Assembly: GCA_964625245.1 (NCBI GenBank)
Contig: CAZVAN010000011.1
Location: 1 to 26,984, forward strand
From: CAZVAN01 sp964625245
GTDB lineage: Bacteria > Patescibacteriota > Saccharimonadia > Saccharimonadales > UBA10212
Length of the DNA stretch: 26,984 nucleotides
Direction of reading: 5' to 3'
Shown piece by piece: positions 1-8,148 of the stretch (positions are counted from its first letter, which is position 1; each line of letters opens with the position of its first letter). Made by a program: the position numbers and the translations under genes. Under the pieces are notes generated by a model. The model ran no database searches and had not been told where the DNA came from. It was given only the letters and a program-made list of their open reading frames with translations.

Positions 1-119
1 TGACTTCCCTGACCGGTAGCAACTAGAAGATTGAGTGTCTCCACTTTTGACATTAGACGTAACTTATTATGTTTTTAGCAAAAAAGCAATGCGCTCTCTG
101 TAATTCTAGTCATAGACGG

Positions 120-125
120 TATACT
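120..125 (+). promoter_or_regulatory. -10 box for the first glycosidase gene
   Basis: TATACT ends 8 nt before the ATG at 134. I see no convincing -35 hexamer at 16-18 nt upstream and no Shine-Dalgarno sequence. A start site about 7 nt downstream would fall at or next to the ATG, so the mRNA would be leaderless. Bases 1-119 upstream contain no ORF I recognise. Confidence 0.5.
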
Positions 126-133
126 TGATGCTA

Positions 134-1675
134 ATGATCCTAAATAAATACTGGACAAAAGATAACCTGGAAGAGGCCTTGGCCCGAATAAAAACACCTT
201 CTGGTGTTCAGGGTAGCGACACTTATTTATTTAAAAACGCCATTTTTGGAAGAGACTCTTTGATGATGGCATATGACTTGCTCCCAACCCACAAAGAACT
301 TTGTGGGACCATTCTACATACGCTAGCCAGAATGCAGGGTGAAAAAATTGATTTAATGACAGGCGAGGAGCCCGGTAGGATTCATCACGAATATCGAGCC
401 CGATTTTTTGACGGATATGAGATTGATGATAAGCAGCAGGAAATCTTGGAAAAACTCCACGAGCTGTGGAACATAGGCAACGTAACAGACGGCAAGGTAT
501 CTGACCTTATCATTTACAGCTCTGTTGATGCCACACCACAGTTTGTTAGAGTTGTAGCTGCTTACTGTGGGTTGTATGGACCAGAGTTCTTAAACACCAG
601 AGTCACATCTATTTATGGCACGGATAGGACTGTGGGTGACAGCGTATTAAGCGCTATGCAATGGTTGTCTCACCGGATATCTACGTCAGATTTAGACTTG
701 GTGGAATTCCATAGAACGAACCCCCACGCTCATGAGTGGGAAGTTTTGCGTGACGGCAAAACCTCTTATTTGCACGAAGATGGAACTTTAGCCAATAGCG
801 AGTCATTGGTCGCATCCATCGAGGTTCAAGGACTGGCTTATGATGCGCTCCTAGAAGGCTCTAAACTAATCGCTAGCGATGAGGCAGATATATGGAAGGC
901 TAGCGCTCAGCATTTAAGATTATCTACTCTCAAGAACTTCTGGATACCCGAGCATAATTTCTTTGCTATGGCTATAGATAGAGACGTAAACTTTAAAACC
1001 AGAAAAGTTAAAACTCTGACTTCAGCCCCAATGGAGCTTCTTGATACTCAGTTTTTTAATCACCTACCCCACCCGTATAAGAAGGAGGAGCTTATAGGCG
1101 CTATTGTTAAGCGCGCATATTCGAGCGATTTCTTAACAAGTGTTGGCATTAGACAACGGGCATTGCGGCACTACAAACTAGTAGACTACTCTGATTATCA
1201 TGGCTCTCTAACTTCTTGGGTTGTCATCGCCAATATATTAGCCAGGGGCCTACGACGGCAAAACTTAACAGAGTTGGCGGAAGATATAGAATGTCGCTTC
1301 ATGAGCGGCCTCCATAAGTCGCAGGAGCTCTATGAATTTTTTTATGTCAGCCCTGATGGAGCAGTCGATTATGATAATAACCGCGTTATAAATCGTCCCG
1401 GCCCGGGCGTAAGAATAATTTCCGGAACTAACGTGCCAGAACGTACTCAAGGCTGGACAGTTTCAGCCGCCATAAGAGTTGCCAACGAAATGCCGCAACC
1501 CACTGATATCCAAGGGTGGAGAAAAGACTTAATAGATAGCTGCCTGCGCGAAGCACTTAGACATACTCAGCCTGAAACGCTTACGGACTTCTATATTGAT
1601 ATACACAAAGGGAGGAAGGACGAAGACGAGTTTGTCAGGATTCTGCATACAAAAGAGAAGTTAGGACATCACTAA
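134..1675 (+). CDS. Amylo-alpha-1,6-glucosidase-like (glycogen debranching type) glycosidase
   Basis: About 513 aa, cytoplasmic, with no signal peptide. The early motif FGRDSLMMAYDLL (from about residue 38) resembles the FGRDSL signature of bacterial debranching and related (alpha/alpha)6-barrel, six-hairpin glycosidases. A late segment, GWTVSAAIRV, resembles the Trp-rich helix near the end of that fold. The likely role is hydrolysis of alpha-1,6 branch or terminal glucosyl linkages in a glycogen-like polymer, in keeping with the GH15 remnant and GH13 enzyme downstream. The catalytic acids cannot be assigned from the sequence alone. In-frame starts exist at 125 (TTG), 128 (ATG) and 134 (ATG). 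I choose 134 because the -10 box at 120-125 would put the transcript start there and no SD supports the others. AGA and TTA codons are more frequent than in the ribosomal operon. The fold assignment is fairly secure; the exact substrate is not. Confidence 0.7.
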   Translation: MILNKYWTKDNLEEALARIKTPSGVQGSDTYLFKNAIFGRDSLMMAYDLLPTHKELCGTILHTLARMQGEKIDLMTGEEPGRIHHEYRARFFDGYEIDDKQQEILEKLHELWNIGNVTDGKVSDLIIYSSVDATPQFVRVVAAYCGLYGPEFLNTRVTSIYGTDRTVGDSVLSAMQWLSHRISTSDLDLVEFHRTNPHAHEWEVLRDGKTSYLHEDGTLANSESLVASIEVQGLAYDALLEGSKLIASDEADIWKASAQHLRLSTLKNFWIPEHNFFAMAIDRDVNFKTRKVKTLTSAPMELLDTQFFNHLPHPYKKEELIGAIVKRAYSSDFLTSVGIRQRALRHYKLVDYSDYHGSLTSWVVIANILARGLRRQNLTELAEDIECRFMSGLHKSQELYEFFYVSPDGAVDYDNNRVINRPGPGVRIISGTNVPERTQGWTVSAAIRVANEMPQPTDIQGWRKDLIDSCLREALRHTQPETLTDFYIDIHKGRKDEDEFVRILHTKEKLGHH

Positions 1676-1762
1676 ATGGACTTACCCTAGACTCACGCGA
1701 GTATTAGCCGCACACCCCAAACTTGGATGAATACGGTTCCCGTGACAAGCTACAATTAGCCC

Positions 1763-2020
1763 ATGAGTTTTGAAGGCCAAATTGAACAGCTGACCGACAG
1801 TACAAAAACTGTTCTGAGTGATTGCATGATGGAAAACGGGGCAATTGTGGCTGGCAATACCGATTTGCCCTCCTACCCCGAGACCGCCGTTAATTATAGA
1901 TACGTTTGGCCTAGGGATGCCGCCTTTACCATATACGCGGCTGATGTGCTTAGCTTTTCTCCGGATACCAAAGTTGGTTTTGTAAAGTGGCTACTTAGGC
2001 TAGTTGGGCACTGCGTTTAG
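1763..2020 (+). pseudogene. Truncated GH15 glucoamylase (N-terminal remnant)
   Basis: An 85-aa ORF whose segment NYRYVWPRDAAFTIYAAD (about residues 43-60) matches the conserved N-terminal (N/D)YRYxWxRDA signature of bacterial GH15 glucoamylases, normally about 600 aa. The reading frame ends at TAG 2018-2020, and the GH13 gene begins 85 nt later, leaving no room for the catalytic barrel. I recognise no GH15 continuation in the other two frames of 2021-2105. The start retains a TACAAT -10 box at 1751-1756, ending 6 nt before the ATG, the same leaderless layout as intact genes in the window. It is therefore probably a recent internal deletion or a decayed gene that may still be transcribed. A functional small protein is possible but unsupported. 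Confidence 0.7.
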
Positions 2021-2105
2021 CAAGGCCGACCTGGGGCTGCGTTTGTTTGGTCAGTTGCATTAATTTAGTTAAACTGTAGTCAAAGATCTTAGATAGGGGA
2101 TAAAT

Positions 2106-3722
2106 TTGTCTGACAGCTTAAAGCAGAAAAAAGATTGGTGGCACGGAGCGGTAGTCTATCAGATATATCCTCGCAGTTTCTATGATTCAAACGGCGACGG
2201 CGTCGGCGACCTACCTGGCATAATCAAGAAACTAGACTATTTGACCGGCACGCCGGGCTCACTGGGCGTTAACGCCATATGGATTTCGCCGTTTTACCGC
2301 TCACCAATGGCGGACTTCGGCTATGACGTTTCTGACTATCGGGAAGTGGACCCTATATTTGGCAACATGACTGATTTCGACAAATTGCTCCATGATGCCC
2401 ACAGCCGAGGGCTAAAAGTAATCATAGACTTCGTCCCCAATCATACTTCTAGCCAGCACGACTGGTTTGAGCAATCGAAGGAGAGCCGAGACAGTAAACT
2501 TAGGGACTGGTATGTCTGGCGAAATCCATCCCGGGGCGGCGAACCGCCCAATAACTGGAGAAGTGTTTTTGGAGGCTCCGCCTGGCAGCTAGACGAAAAA
2601 ACTAAACAATACTACCTGCACACATTCTTGAAAGAACAGCCGGACTTGAATTGGGACAACCCGGAGGTCCGACAAGCCATGAAGGGTGTTATGCGCTTTT
2701 GGTTCGACAAGGGTGTTGATGGGATGAGACTGGACGCCGTAAGCTGGCTATCAAAAGACGCCCAGTTCCGAGATGATCCACTAACCCCAACAAACCACGA
2801 AAGCCCGGACCCGTATCTGCAGCTACTGCACAGCTTTAGCGCCCAAGGGCCAAACCTTTTTGAATATCTCAACGAACTGGTTGAAGTAGCCGCAGAATAT
2901 GAAGATCGCTTCCTAATTACTGAAGCCTACCCGGACGTGCCGGGCGAGATTAATCACTACCTTAATTTTTATAGCAAACTTAGACACAACATCTGTGCCC
3001 CTTTCAATTTTGAATGCATTAGATTCCCCTGGGACGCCCACACGTACCGCGGTTTCATAGATGTTTTTCAAGAGAAATTGGGGCCAGATCAACCACCTAT
3101 CTACAACTTCGGGAATCATGATAAGCCGCGCCTGGCATCGCGAATTGGCCGCGACTCAGCCAAAACCGCGGCTGTGCTGCTTTTAACTCTCCCAGGAATA
3201 CCGTTTATCTACTATGGTGATGAGCTCGGTATGCGTGACGTTAAAATTCCCCACTACGGCGTGCAAGATCCTTTTGCCCACCAAGGCGGAGCCGGCCGTG
3301 ACCCGGCTCGTACGCCAATGCAGTGGTCAGCCGGCCCCTACGCCGGCTTCAGCTCACACAGCTCCTGGCTGCCACTGGCCGAAGATTCCACTGAATTTAA
3401 TTACGAAAAAGAATCCCAGCAGGAAGGTTCTTTCTTTAACCTTTATAAGAAGTTGCTGAACTTGCGAAACGACTCGAATGCCCTACGCTACGGCACTTAC
3501 CGCTCGCTTAACCTGCCACCGCACATATTTGGATTTGTACGTGAAGATGATGCGGAGAGGCTGACTATTATACTGAACTTTTCGGGCTCGAAGGTTTCTG
3601 TTGTATCTAAAGCGCTTAAAGGCAAAATAATATTATCAACCCATCAAGACGACGAACAGCCAGTGGCACTCGGCGAAGTAGCGCTAAGAGCCCATGAGGG
3701 TGTGATTATCGAATCCGCTTAG
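2106..3722 (+). CDS. GH13 alpha-glucosidase, probably alpha-1,4-active
   Basis: 538 aa, cytoplasmic (no signal peptide). The N-terminal WWHGAVVYQIYPRSFYDSNG is typical of GH13 alpha-glucosidase/oligo-1,6-glucosidase. The four GH13 regions are intact: DFVPNH (108-113), GMRLDAV with nucleophile D210, ITEAYPD with acid/base E273, and FGNHDKPR with H338-D339. The residue after the nucleophile is Ala211. In related enzymes Val at this place goes with alpha-1,6 preference and Ala/Thr/Gly with alpha-1,4 (family knowledge), so alpha-1,4-linked oligosaccharides are the likelier substrate. It starts at TTG 2106, supported by the Shine-Dalgarno AGGGGA at about 2095-2100, 5 nt upstream. Its 3' end overlaps the convergent GT4 gene by 17 bp. 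It would release glucose from maltodextrins produced by debranching enzymes upstream. Confidence 0.9.
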   Translation: MSDSLKQKKDWWHGAVVYQIYPRSFYDSNGDGVGDLPGIIKKLDYLTGTPGSLGVNAIWISPFYRSPMADFGYDVSDYREVDPIFGNMTDFDKLLHDAHSRGLKVIIDFVPNHTSSQHDWFEQSKESRDSKLRDWYVWRNPSRGGEPPNNWRSVFGGSAWQLDEKTKQYYLHTFLKEQPDLNWDNPEVRQAMKGVMRFWFDKGVDGMRLDAVSWLSKDAQFRDDPLTPTNHESPDPYLQLLHSFSAQGPNLFEYLNELVEVAAEYEDRFLITEAYPDVPGEINHYLNFYSKLRHNICAPFNFECIRFPWDAHTYRGFIDVFQEKLGPDQPPIYNFGNHDKPRLASRIGRDSAKTAAVLLLTLPGIPFIYYGDELGMRDVKIPHYGVQDPFAHQGGAGRDPARTPMQWSAGPYAGFSSHSSWLPLAEDSTEFNYEKESQQEGSFFNLYKKLLNLRNDSNALRYGTYRSLNLPPHIFGFVREDDAERLTIILNFSGSKVSVVSKALKGKIILSTHQDDEQPVALGEVALRAHEGVIIESA

Positions 3723-4914
3723 ATTTGTCGGCTTTAATAATTTTTTGCAGGTGCTGTTTCTGAGAAACTTTCTTAATAATCTTGGGGATCTGGCGAATTT
3801 TTTTACTAACAAAATGCGGCGTCAGTCTTTGGTTCTCACGAATTATTTGAGCAAAGGCCGCCTCGTAGCCGTCTACCATTTTGGCAGTTGAGAAGTTCTT
3901 CTTGACGTGGTCGCGGCAATCTTGGCGAGCGATACGCTTAATCTTATGGACAGCGTCAATCATCTCGGCGGTGGTATCGACCACAAAGCCGGTTTTACCA
4001 TTGACGATAAGTTCCGGGGCGGCGCCGCGGCGGAAGGATATAACCGGCGTCCCGCTAGCCATGGCCTCGATGGTAGTTAGGCCGAAGGGCTCTTCCCACT
4101 GCACCGGCGTTAGCAAGGCTTTGGCTTTTTGATAATAAGCTGGCATCTGCTTAAGTTCCATGAACCCCAGATAAAGAATTTGGTCGTCAAGGAATGGCTT
4201 GATGTACTGGTCAAAATAGCTTCGGGTTAAGGGGTAGACCGGACCGATTATCAGCAGGCGGTGGTTAGTCTCCTTAGCTACCTGAATCGCTTCTTTAACG
4301 CCTTTTTCCGGAGCCACACGCCCGGCATAGAGCAGAAAATCCTCTGGCTTATCAGAAAATGGATAATCTTTTATATTTACCCCGTTGTACACAGTGCCCA
4401 CATAAGGCAAATCCGTACCGTCACGGCGTTGGTTATTCGATAAAGACACGAAGTGTTGGTTGGGTGAGCCGTGAAGCTCAAATATCTCCCTGGACCAGTC
4501 GTGTATTGGGTCATGAAGCGTATATAAGACCGGTACTTCTGGATAGAGTGAGCCAAGCATCATGGCGGACTCCGGATGATGAAAATGCAAAGCGTCGTAT
4601 TTACCGGCCCGGGCCCATTCGAACATCTGCTTAACCATCACCCCTTCCCACATGGCTGGAAAGGAATGGACCATTTTGTCGATATTGGCTATGAGTTCAT
4701 GGAAGTCATGCTCGTTGTCGGCTAGCGGCCTCAGCCCCTTTGATTCGACGTTGACCTTTTTTAATTTACTACCCAGCGGCGCGTAAAAATCAACGCTGTG
4801 GCCGCGCTTGGTTAGACCTTCAGCTATTGCTACGGCTAGGTCAATTGGGGCATATATCATATCGGCCGGCGTTGGCACCGGCAAATATCCACGCACCATC
4901 ATTGCGATTTTCAT
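3706..4914 (-). CDS. GT4-family glycosyltransferase
   Basis: 402 aa, GT-B fold. It has a glycine-containing N-terminal acceptor-domain loop, then the donor-binding features of group 1 transferases: GRVAPEKGV (R199, K204) and the E-x7-E motif EPFGLTTIE (E275, E283), followed by EAMASGTPV. It transfers a sugar from a nucleotide-sugar; donor and acceptor are unknown (surface glycan, glycolipid or glycogen-type polymer are all possible). The last 50 or so residues form a strongly basic tail (many K/R), perhaps for membrane-surface or anionic-polymer contact. ATG 4914 is preceded by AGGA with a 7-nt spacer. The gene faces the GH13 gene and overlaps its end by 17 bp. It is transcribed in the direction of the upstream fusA operon but across a 124-nt gap with its own possible promoter. 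Confidence 0.88.
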   Translation of the reverse strand: MKIAMMVRGYLPVPTPADMIYAPIDLAVAIAEGLTKRGHSVDFYAPLGSKLKKVNVESKGLRPLADNEHDFHELIANIDKMVHSFPAMWEGVMVKQMFEWARAGKYDALHFHHPESAMMLGSLYPEVPVLYTLHDPIHDWSREIFELHGSPNQHFVSLSNNQRRDGTDLPYVGTVYNGVNIKDYPFSDKPEDFLLYAGRVAPEKGVKEAIQVAKETNHRLLIIGPVYPLTRSYFDQYIKPFLDDQILYLGFMELKQMPAYYQKAKALLTPVQWEEPFGLTTIEAMASGTPVISFRRGAAPELIVNGKTGFVVDTTAEMIDAVHKIKRIARQDCRDHVKKNFSTAKMVDGYEAAFAQIIRENQRLTPHFVSKKIRQIPKIIKKVSQKQHLQKIIKADKSKRIR

Positions 4915-4984
4915 TTATAAATCCTGGCTGAAAAACAATGCGCGTGGTAACTTCGCCCAAATATAATACACACTTATAGGTTAT

Positions 4985-4990
4985 ATTATA
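4985..4990 (-). promoter_or_regulatory. Possible -10 box for the GT4 gene
   Basis: A perfect TATAAT on the minus strand lies 70 nt upstream of the GT4 ATG, in the 124-nt gap after fusA. The -35 region is poor. A second AT-rich hexamer (TATTAT) lies closer to the gene. I see no strong intrinsic terminator after fusA, so read-through from the operon is also possible. Confidence 0.35.
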
Positions 4991-5038
4991 GTCCATTGAG
5001 CCGGAATGTAACTGTAAGATTTTTAGCTGAGGGGTTAT

Positions 5039-7126
5039 TTACTTGCCGGATTTGGCAATGATATCGTCGGCCACATTGCGCGGAACATCGGCGTAATGGT
5101 CTAGCTCCATGCTGGAGCTAGCCCGGCCTTGAGTGGTGCTACGCAGATTGGTAGTGTAGCCAAACATCTCGCCCAATGGGACGTAAGCTGTAATTTCTTT
5201 GATGCCGGCGCTGAGGTCTTCCATAGATTCTACCCGGCCGCGCTTGCTGTTAAGGTCGCCAATTACGTCACCCATAAAACTCTCCGGAGTAACAACGACC
5301 ACTTTCATGATTGGCTCAAGCAGTACCGGCGAGGCTTTTTTAACGCCGTCCTGCAGCGCCATGCTGCCGGCAATCTTAAAGGCCATCTCGCTGGAGTCGA
5401 CATCGTGGTAACTGCCATCGTAGAGTTCAGCCTTGACGTCAACTACCGGATAGCCGGCAATAACACCGTTACTCATAGCTTCTTCAATGCCAGCTTTGAC
5501 GGCCGGGATGTATTCGCTGGGGACAGAGCCGCCCTTGATGCTATTTATGAATTCATAACCATTGCCCTGCTCGTTTTGAGACAAGCGAATCCAGACATGG
5601 CCGTACTGGCCGCGGCCACCGCTCTGGCGGATAAATTTGCCTTCGGATTCAACGGCGTCTTTTCTAATAGTTTCGCGGTAGGCAACCTGGGGCTCGCCAA
5701 TGTTGGCCTCGACTGTAAACTCACGCTTCATGCGGTCAACGATGATGTCCAGGTGCAGCTCGCCCATACCGGAAATAATGGTCTGGCCGGTTTCGTGATC
5801 AACTTTAATGCGAAAGGTTGGGTCTTCCTCAGCCAGGCGCTGCAAGGCCATGCTCATTTTTTCCTGGTCGGCTTTGGTCTTGGGCTCAATGGCGATAGAA
5901 ACAGGCGGTTCCGGGAAGGTTATGCTCTCCAGCACAATCGGGTGGTTGGGGTCTGAGAGCGTATGGCCGGTAGTTGTGCCTTTAAGGCCGACTACGGCGG
6001 CAATATCGCCGGCTTCTACTTCGGTTACGTCCTCGCGGTCATTGGCTTGCATGCGGACAATTCGGCCGATGCGCTCTTTCTCACCGGTGGAACTATTTAG
6101 GATATAGCTGCCGGCCTGTAATTTGCCTGAGTAGACACGTACAAAAGCCAGCTTACCAACAAAAGGATCGGTGGCAATTTTGAAGGCTAGAGCCCCCATC
6201 GGCTGGCTGGCATCGGGGTTACGTTCGACTTCATCGCCAGATTTAGGATCGACGCCCCAGGTTGAACCGCGGTCTAGCGGGCTAGGCAAAAAGTCGTTAA
6301 CGGCGTCCAGGAGCTTTTCTACGATAACGCCACGGCCATCACCACCAGTGACTGGGAAGAAGTTGCCGGACAAAGTAGCCGTTCTAACGGCCTGTTTAAT
6401 CTCTGCTTCTGATAGGCCCTCTTCACCCGCGTCAAAATATTTTTCAAGAATTTTCTCGTCTTCGGCAACGGCGTTTTCTATCAAAAGTGAGCGGTACTTT
6501 TTAACCTCATCAGTCATATCAGCCGGGATTTCACCTTCAACCAGCTCGTGGTCAGTGAAGTCTTTGTAGGTGTAGCTTTTCATGGATATAAGGTCAACTA
6601 CGCCAGAGACGGACTGCTCAAAACCAATTGGCAGGTGGATTGGGAAGGCTCGCTTGTTCAGGCGGTTATGGATAGAGTCTAGGCTTTTATAGAAATCACC
6701 GCCGGTTTGATTGATTTTGTTGATAAAACAGATGCGCGGTACGTTGTATTTGTCGGCCTGGCGCCATACGGTCTCGCTTTGACTCTCTACACCCATTTTG
6801 CCGTCAAAAACAGTTACAGCACCGTCTAGAACCCGCAGGGAGCGCTCTACTTCAACCGTGAAGTCAATGTGGCCGGGAGTATCGATAATGTTAATCTTGT
6901 GGTCTTTCCAATAACAAGTTACCGCGGCAGCCGTAATAGTAATGCCGCGCTCTTTTTCCTGAGCCATCCAGTCAGTTGTGGTCTCCCCTTCATGTACGGC
7001 ACCAATCTTGTGCTTTAAACCGGTACGGTAAAGGATGCCTTCCGTGGTAGTGGTTTTTCCGGCGTCAATATGGGCAATAATGCCGATGTTTCTGACGTTT
7101 TCTAAATTGTATTTCTTGTCTGCCAT
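5039..7126 (-). CDS. fusA: Translation elongation factor G
   Basis: 695 aa, full length for EF-G, the GTPase that drives ribosomal translocation. Visible features are the P-loop AHIDAGKT (18-25), switch I RGITITAAA (60-68), DTPGH (82-86) with the catalytic His86, the domain III GELHLDIIVDRM segment, and the domain IV SGGRGQYGHV segment. The guanine-recognition motif is odd: residues 136-139 read NKIN where the family has NK(M/L)D, and the G5 loop reads TGGDGRG (260-266) where CGSA is usual. Both were checked directly on the DNA. The gene is the last of the rpoBC-rpsL-rpsG-fusA operon, with orf100 ending 3 nt upstream. AAGGAA with a 6-nt spacer precedes ATG 7126. No tuf gene follows, unlike the classical str operon. 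Confidence 0.97.
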   Translation of the reverse strand: MADKKYNLENVRNIGIIAHIDAGKTTTTEGILYRTGLKHKIGAVHEGETTTDWMAQEKERGITITAAAVTCYWKDHKINIIDTPGHIDFTVEVERSLRVLDGAVTVFDGKMGVESQSETVWRQADKYNVPRICFINKINQTGGDFYKSLDSIHNRLNKRAFPIHLPIGFEQSVSGVVDLISMKSYTYKDFTDHELVEGEIPADMTDEVKKYRSLLIENAVAEDEKILEKYFDAGEEGLSEAEIKQAVRTATLSGNFFPVTGGDGRGVIVEKLLDAVNDFLPSPLDRGSTWGVDPKSGDEVERNPDASQPMGALAFKIATDPFVGKLAFVRVYSGKLQAGSYILNSSTGEKERIGRIVRMQANDREDVTEVEAGDIAAVVGLKGTTTGHTLSDPNHPIVLESITFPEPPVSIAIEPKTKADQEKMSMALQRLAEEDPTFRIKVDHETGQTIISGMGELHLDIIVDRMKREFTVEANIGEPQVAYRETIRKDAVESEGKFIRQSGGRGQYGHVWIRLSQNEQGNGYEFINSIKGGSVPSEYIPAVKAGIEEAMSNGVIAGYPVVDVKAELYDGSYHDVDSSEMAFKIAGSMALQDGVKKASPVLLEPIMKVVVVTPESFMGDVIGDLNSKRGRVESMEDLSAGIKEITAYVPLGEMFGYTTNLRSTTQGRASSSMELDHYADVPRNVADDIIAKSGK

Positions 7127-7129
7127 TAC

Positions 7130-7432
7130 TTATTCCTTCGTTAATTCTCTTTCGGCTTGCATCACGATCAGTTGACCGGACATAATTTCGCCTCCTCGGC
7201 GATATAATTCCCTGATTTGAGATGGATCATTAAGCCGATTATTCATGCATTCCATTTCACAAGCACCGTCACATTCACCCTCATCAAGCCAATTATGAAT
7301 TTGGTCCGCTAATTCAGAGCCCTCTTCTGACAGCTCTCTAAAAAATTCAGCCCAAGTGCGATGGCGGCAAGACAGACACTTGTCTTCTACCTGCAAAGGC
7401 ATAGAGGCCTCATAACCAGTTCGTGCGGCCAC
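7130..7432 (-). CDS. Unrecognised Cys-rich small protein between rpsG and fusA
   Basis: 100 aa; I do not recognise the family. It has five cysteines, C19-x2-C22 (CLSC) and C54, C58, C62 (ECDGACEMEC), a pattern that could bind zinc or an Fe-S cluster, with an acidic middle and no membrane segment. The start is GTG 7432, only 2 nt after the rpsG stop, supported by GAGG about 8 nt upstream inside the rpsG 3' end. An ATG at codon 11 is an alternative. It ends 3 nt before fusA, and its last codons supply the fusA Shine-Dalgarno. The tight packing implies translation coupled to rpsG and fusA, so a role tied to the ribosome or translation is plausible but unproven. Confidence 0.75.
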   Translation of the reverse strand: MAARTGYEASMPLQVEDKCLSCRHRTWAEFFRELSEEGSELADQIHNWLDEGECDGACEMECMNNRLNDPSQIRELYRRGGEIMSGQLIVMQAERELTKE

Positions 7433-7434
7433 GG

Positions 7435-7914
7435 TTAAGTCCTCGCGAAGTGAGCGAAGGCCCGGTTGGCATCGGCCATCCGGTGCGTTTCTTCTTTTTT
7501 CTTCACGGCTGCGCCGGTGTTGTTATAGGCATCAACCAACTCTAGGGCAATGCGGTCTTCCATACTCATGCCGCCGCGATCACGGGCGGCAGCCACAAAC
7601 CACATGGTAGTCAGGTGCTGCTGGCGTTGGCCTTTTACTTCAAACGGTATCTGGTAGTTGGCGCCACCAACCCGGCGGGAGCGGGTTTCCATGTGCGGTT
7701 TGATGTTTCCAAAGGCCTGCTCAAAAACCTCCAGCGGATTTTGGACCTTAAGGCGGTCAGCCGCTTTTTGCATGCCACCGTACACCAGGCTCTCGGCCAT
7801 CTGTTTTTTGCCATGTAGCATTACACGGTTGATAAGCTTAGCCACGGCAGTACTTTTGTACAAGCGATCAGGGGCAACTTCACGAACTAGGCTTTTGGTG
7901 ACTTTACGCGGCAT
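7435..7914 (-). CDS. rpsG: 30S ribosomal protein S7
   Basis: 159 aa, the expected size for S7, the primary 16S rRNA binder that nucleates assembly of the 30S head. Family features are the N-terminal MPRK, the LINRVMLHGKK helix, the METRSRRVGGANYQIP loop and the C-terminal KKEETHRMADANRAFAHF. Its ATG overlaps the stop of orf77 as TAATG, implying translational coupling. It lies between the two unrecognised small genes orf77 and orf100 instead of adjoining rpsL and fusA directly. Confidence 0.98.
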   Translation of the reverse strand: MPRKVTKSLVREVAPDRLYKSTAVAKLINRVMLHGKKQMAESLVYGGMQKAADRLKVQNPLEVFEQAFGNIKPHMETRSRRVGGANYQIPFEVKGQRQQHLTTMWFVAAARDRGGMSMEDRIALELVDAYNNTGAAVKKKEETHRMADANRAFAHFART

Positions 7915-8147
7915 TATTCTGTCTCCATCCGATTAGCTCCATCAATTAACTGAGTGCTTGATGGTTGCTCCGTTTCGCGAAACGGGAAGAAAACTTTACC
8001 AAACATAATGTGCGCTCCGTAATAGGCGCTGCTCGGATCGCGAGGTCGGTACAATCTTTCCGCGTCTTGATAGGCTAGCCTTAGCTCCTCTTCAGCAATT
8101 CTGAGGTCAACCTCGGCTCGAATTAGTTCACCAGATATATTTGCCAT
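7914..8147 (-). CDS. Unrecognised 77-aa protein between rpsL and rpsG
   Basis: 77 aa beginning MANISGEL; family not recognised. The N-terminal half (residues about 5-32) is Glu/Ala/Leu/Arg-rich and probably a single amphipathic helix or coiled coil. The rest contains YRPRDPSSAYYGAHIMFGKVFFPF. An open frame extends upstream to 8273 but runs entirely inside rpsL, so I reject that extension. The ATG at 8147 lies 1 nt after the rpsL stop and has GAGG 10 nt upstream. The stop TAA 7914-7916 overlaps the rpsG ATG. Both junctions look like true operon coupling. Function unknown. Confidence 0.75.
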   Translation of the reverse strand: MANISGELIRAEVDLRIAEEELRLAYQDAERLYRPRDPSSAYYGAHIMFGKVFFPFRETEQPSSTQLIDGANRMETE

Positions 8148-8148
8148 T

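Noticed and set aside
4915..5038. tuf gene or terminator expected after fusA
   Set aside because: The 124-nt gap has no EF-Tu sequence and no convincing hairpin plus T-run; only a possible promoter for the GT4 gene.
5129..5956. 275-aa ORF on the plus strand opposite fusA
   Set aside because: It is an antisense shadow of EF-G: the minus-strand frame carries every conserved EF-G motif, and the plus frame has no recognisable domain or RBS. The same applies to the many plus-strand frames opposite rpoB and rpoC.
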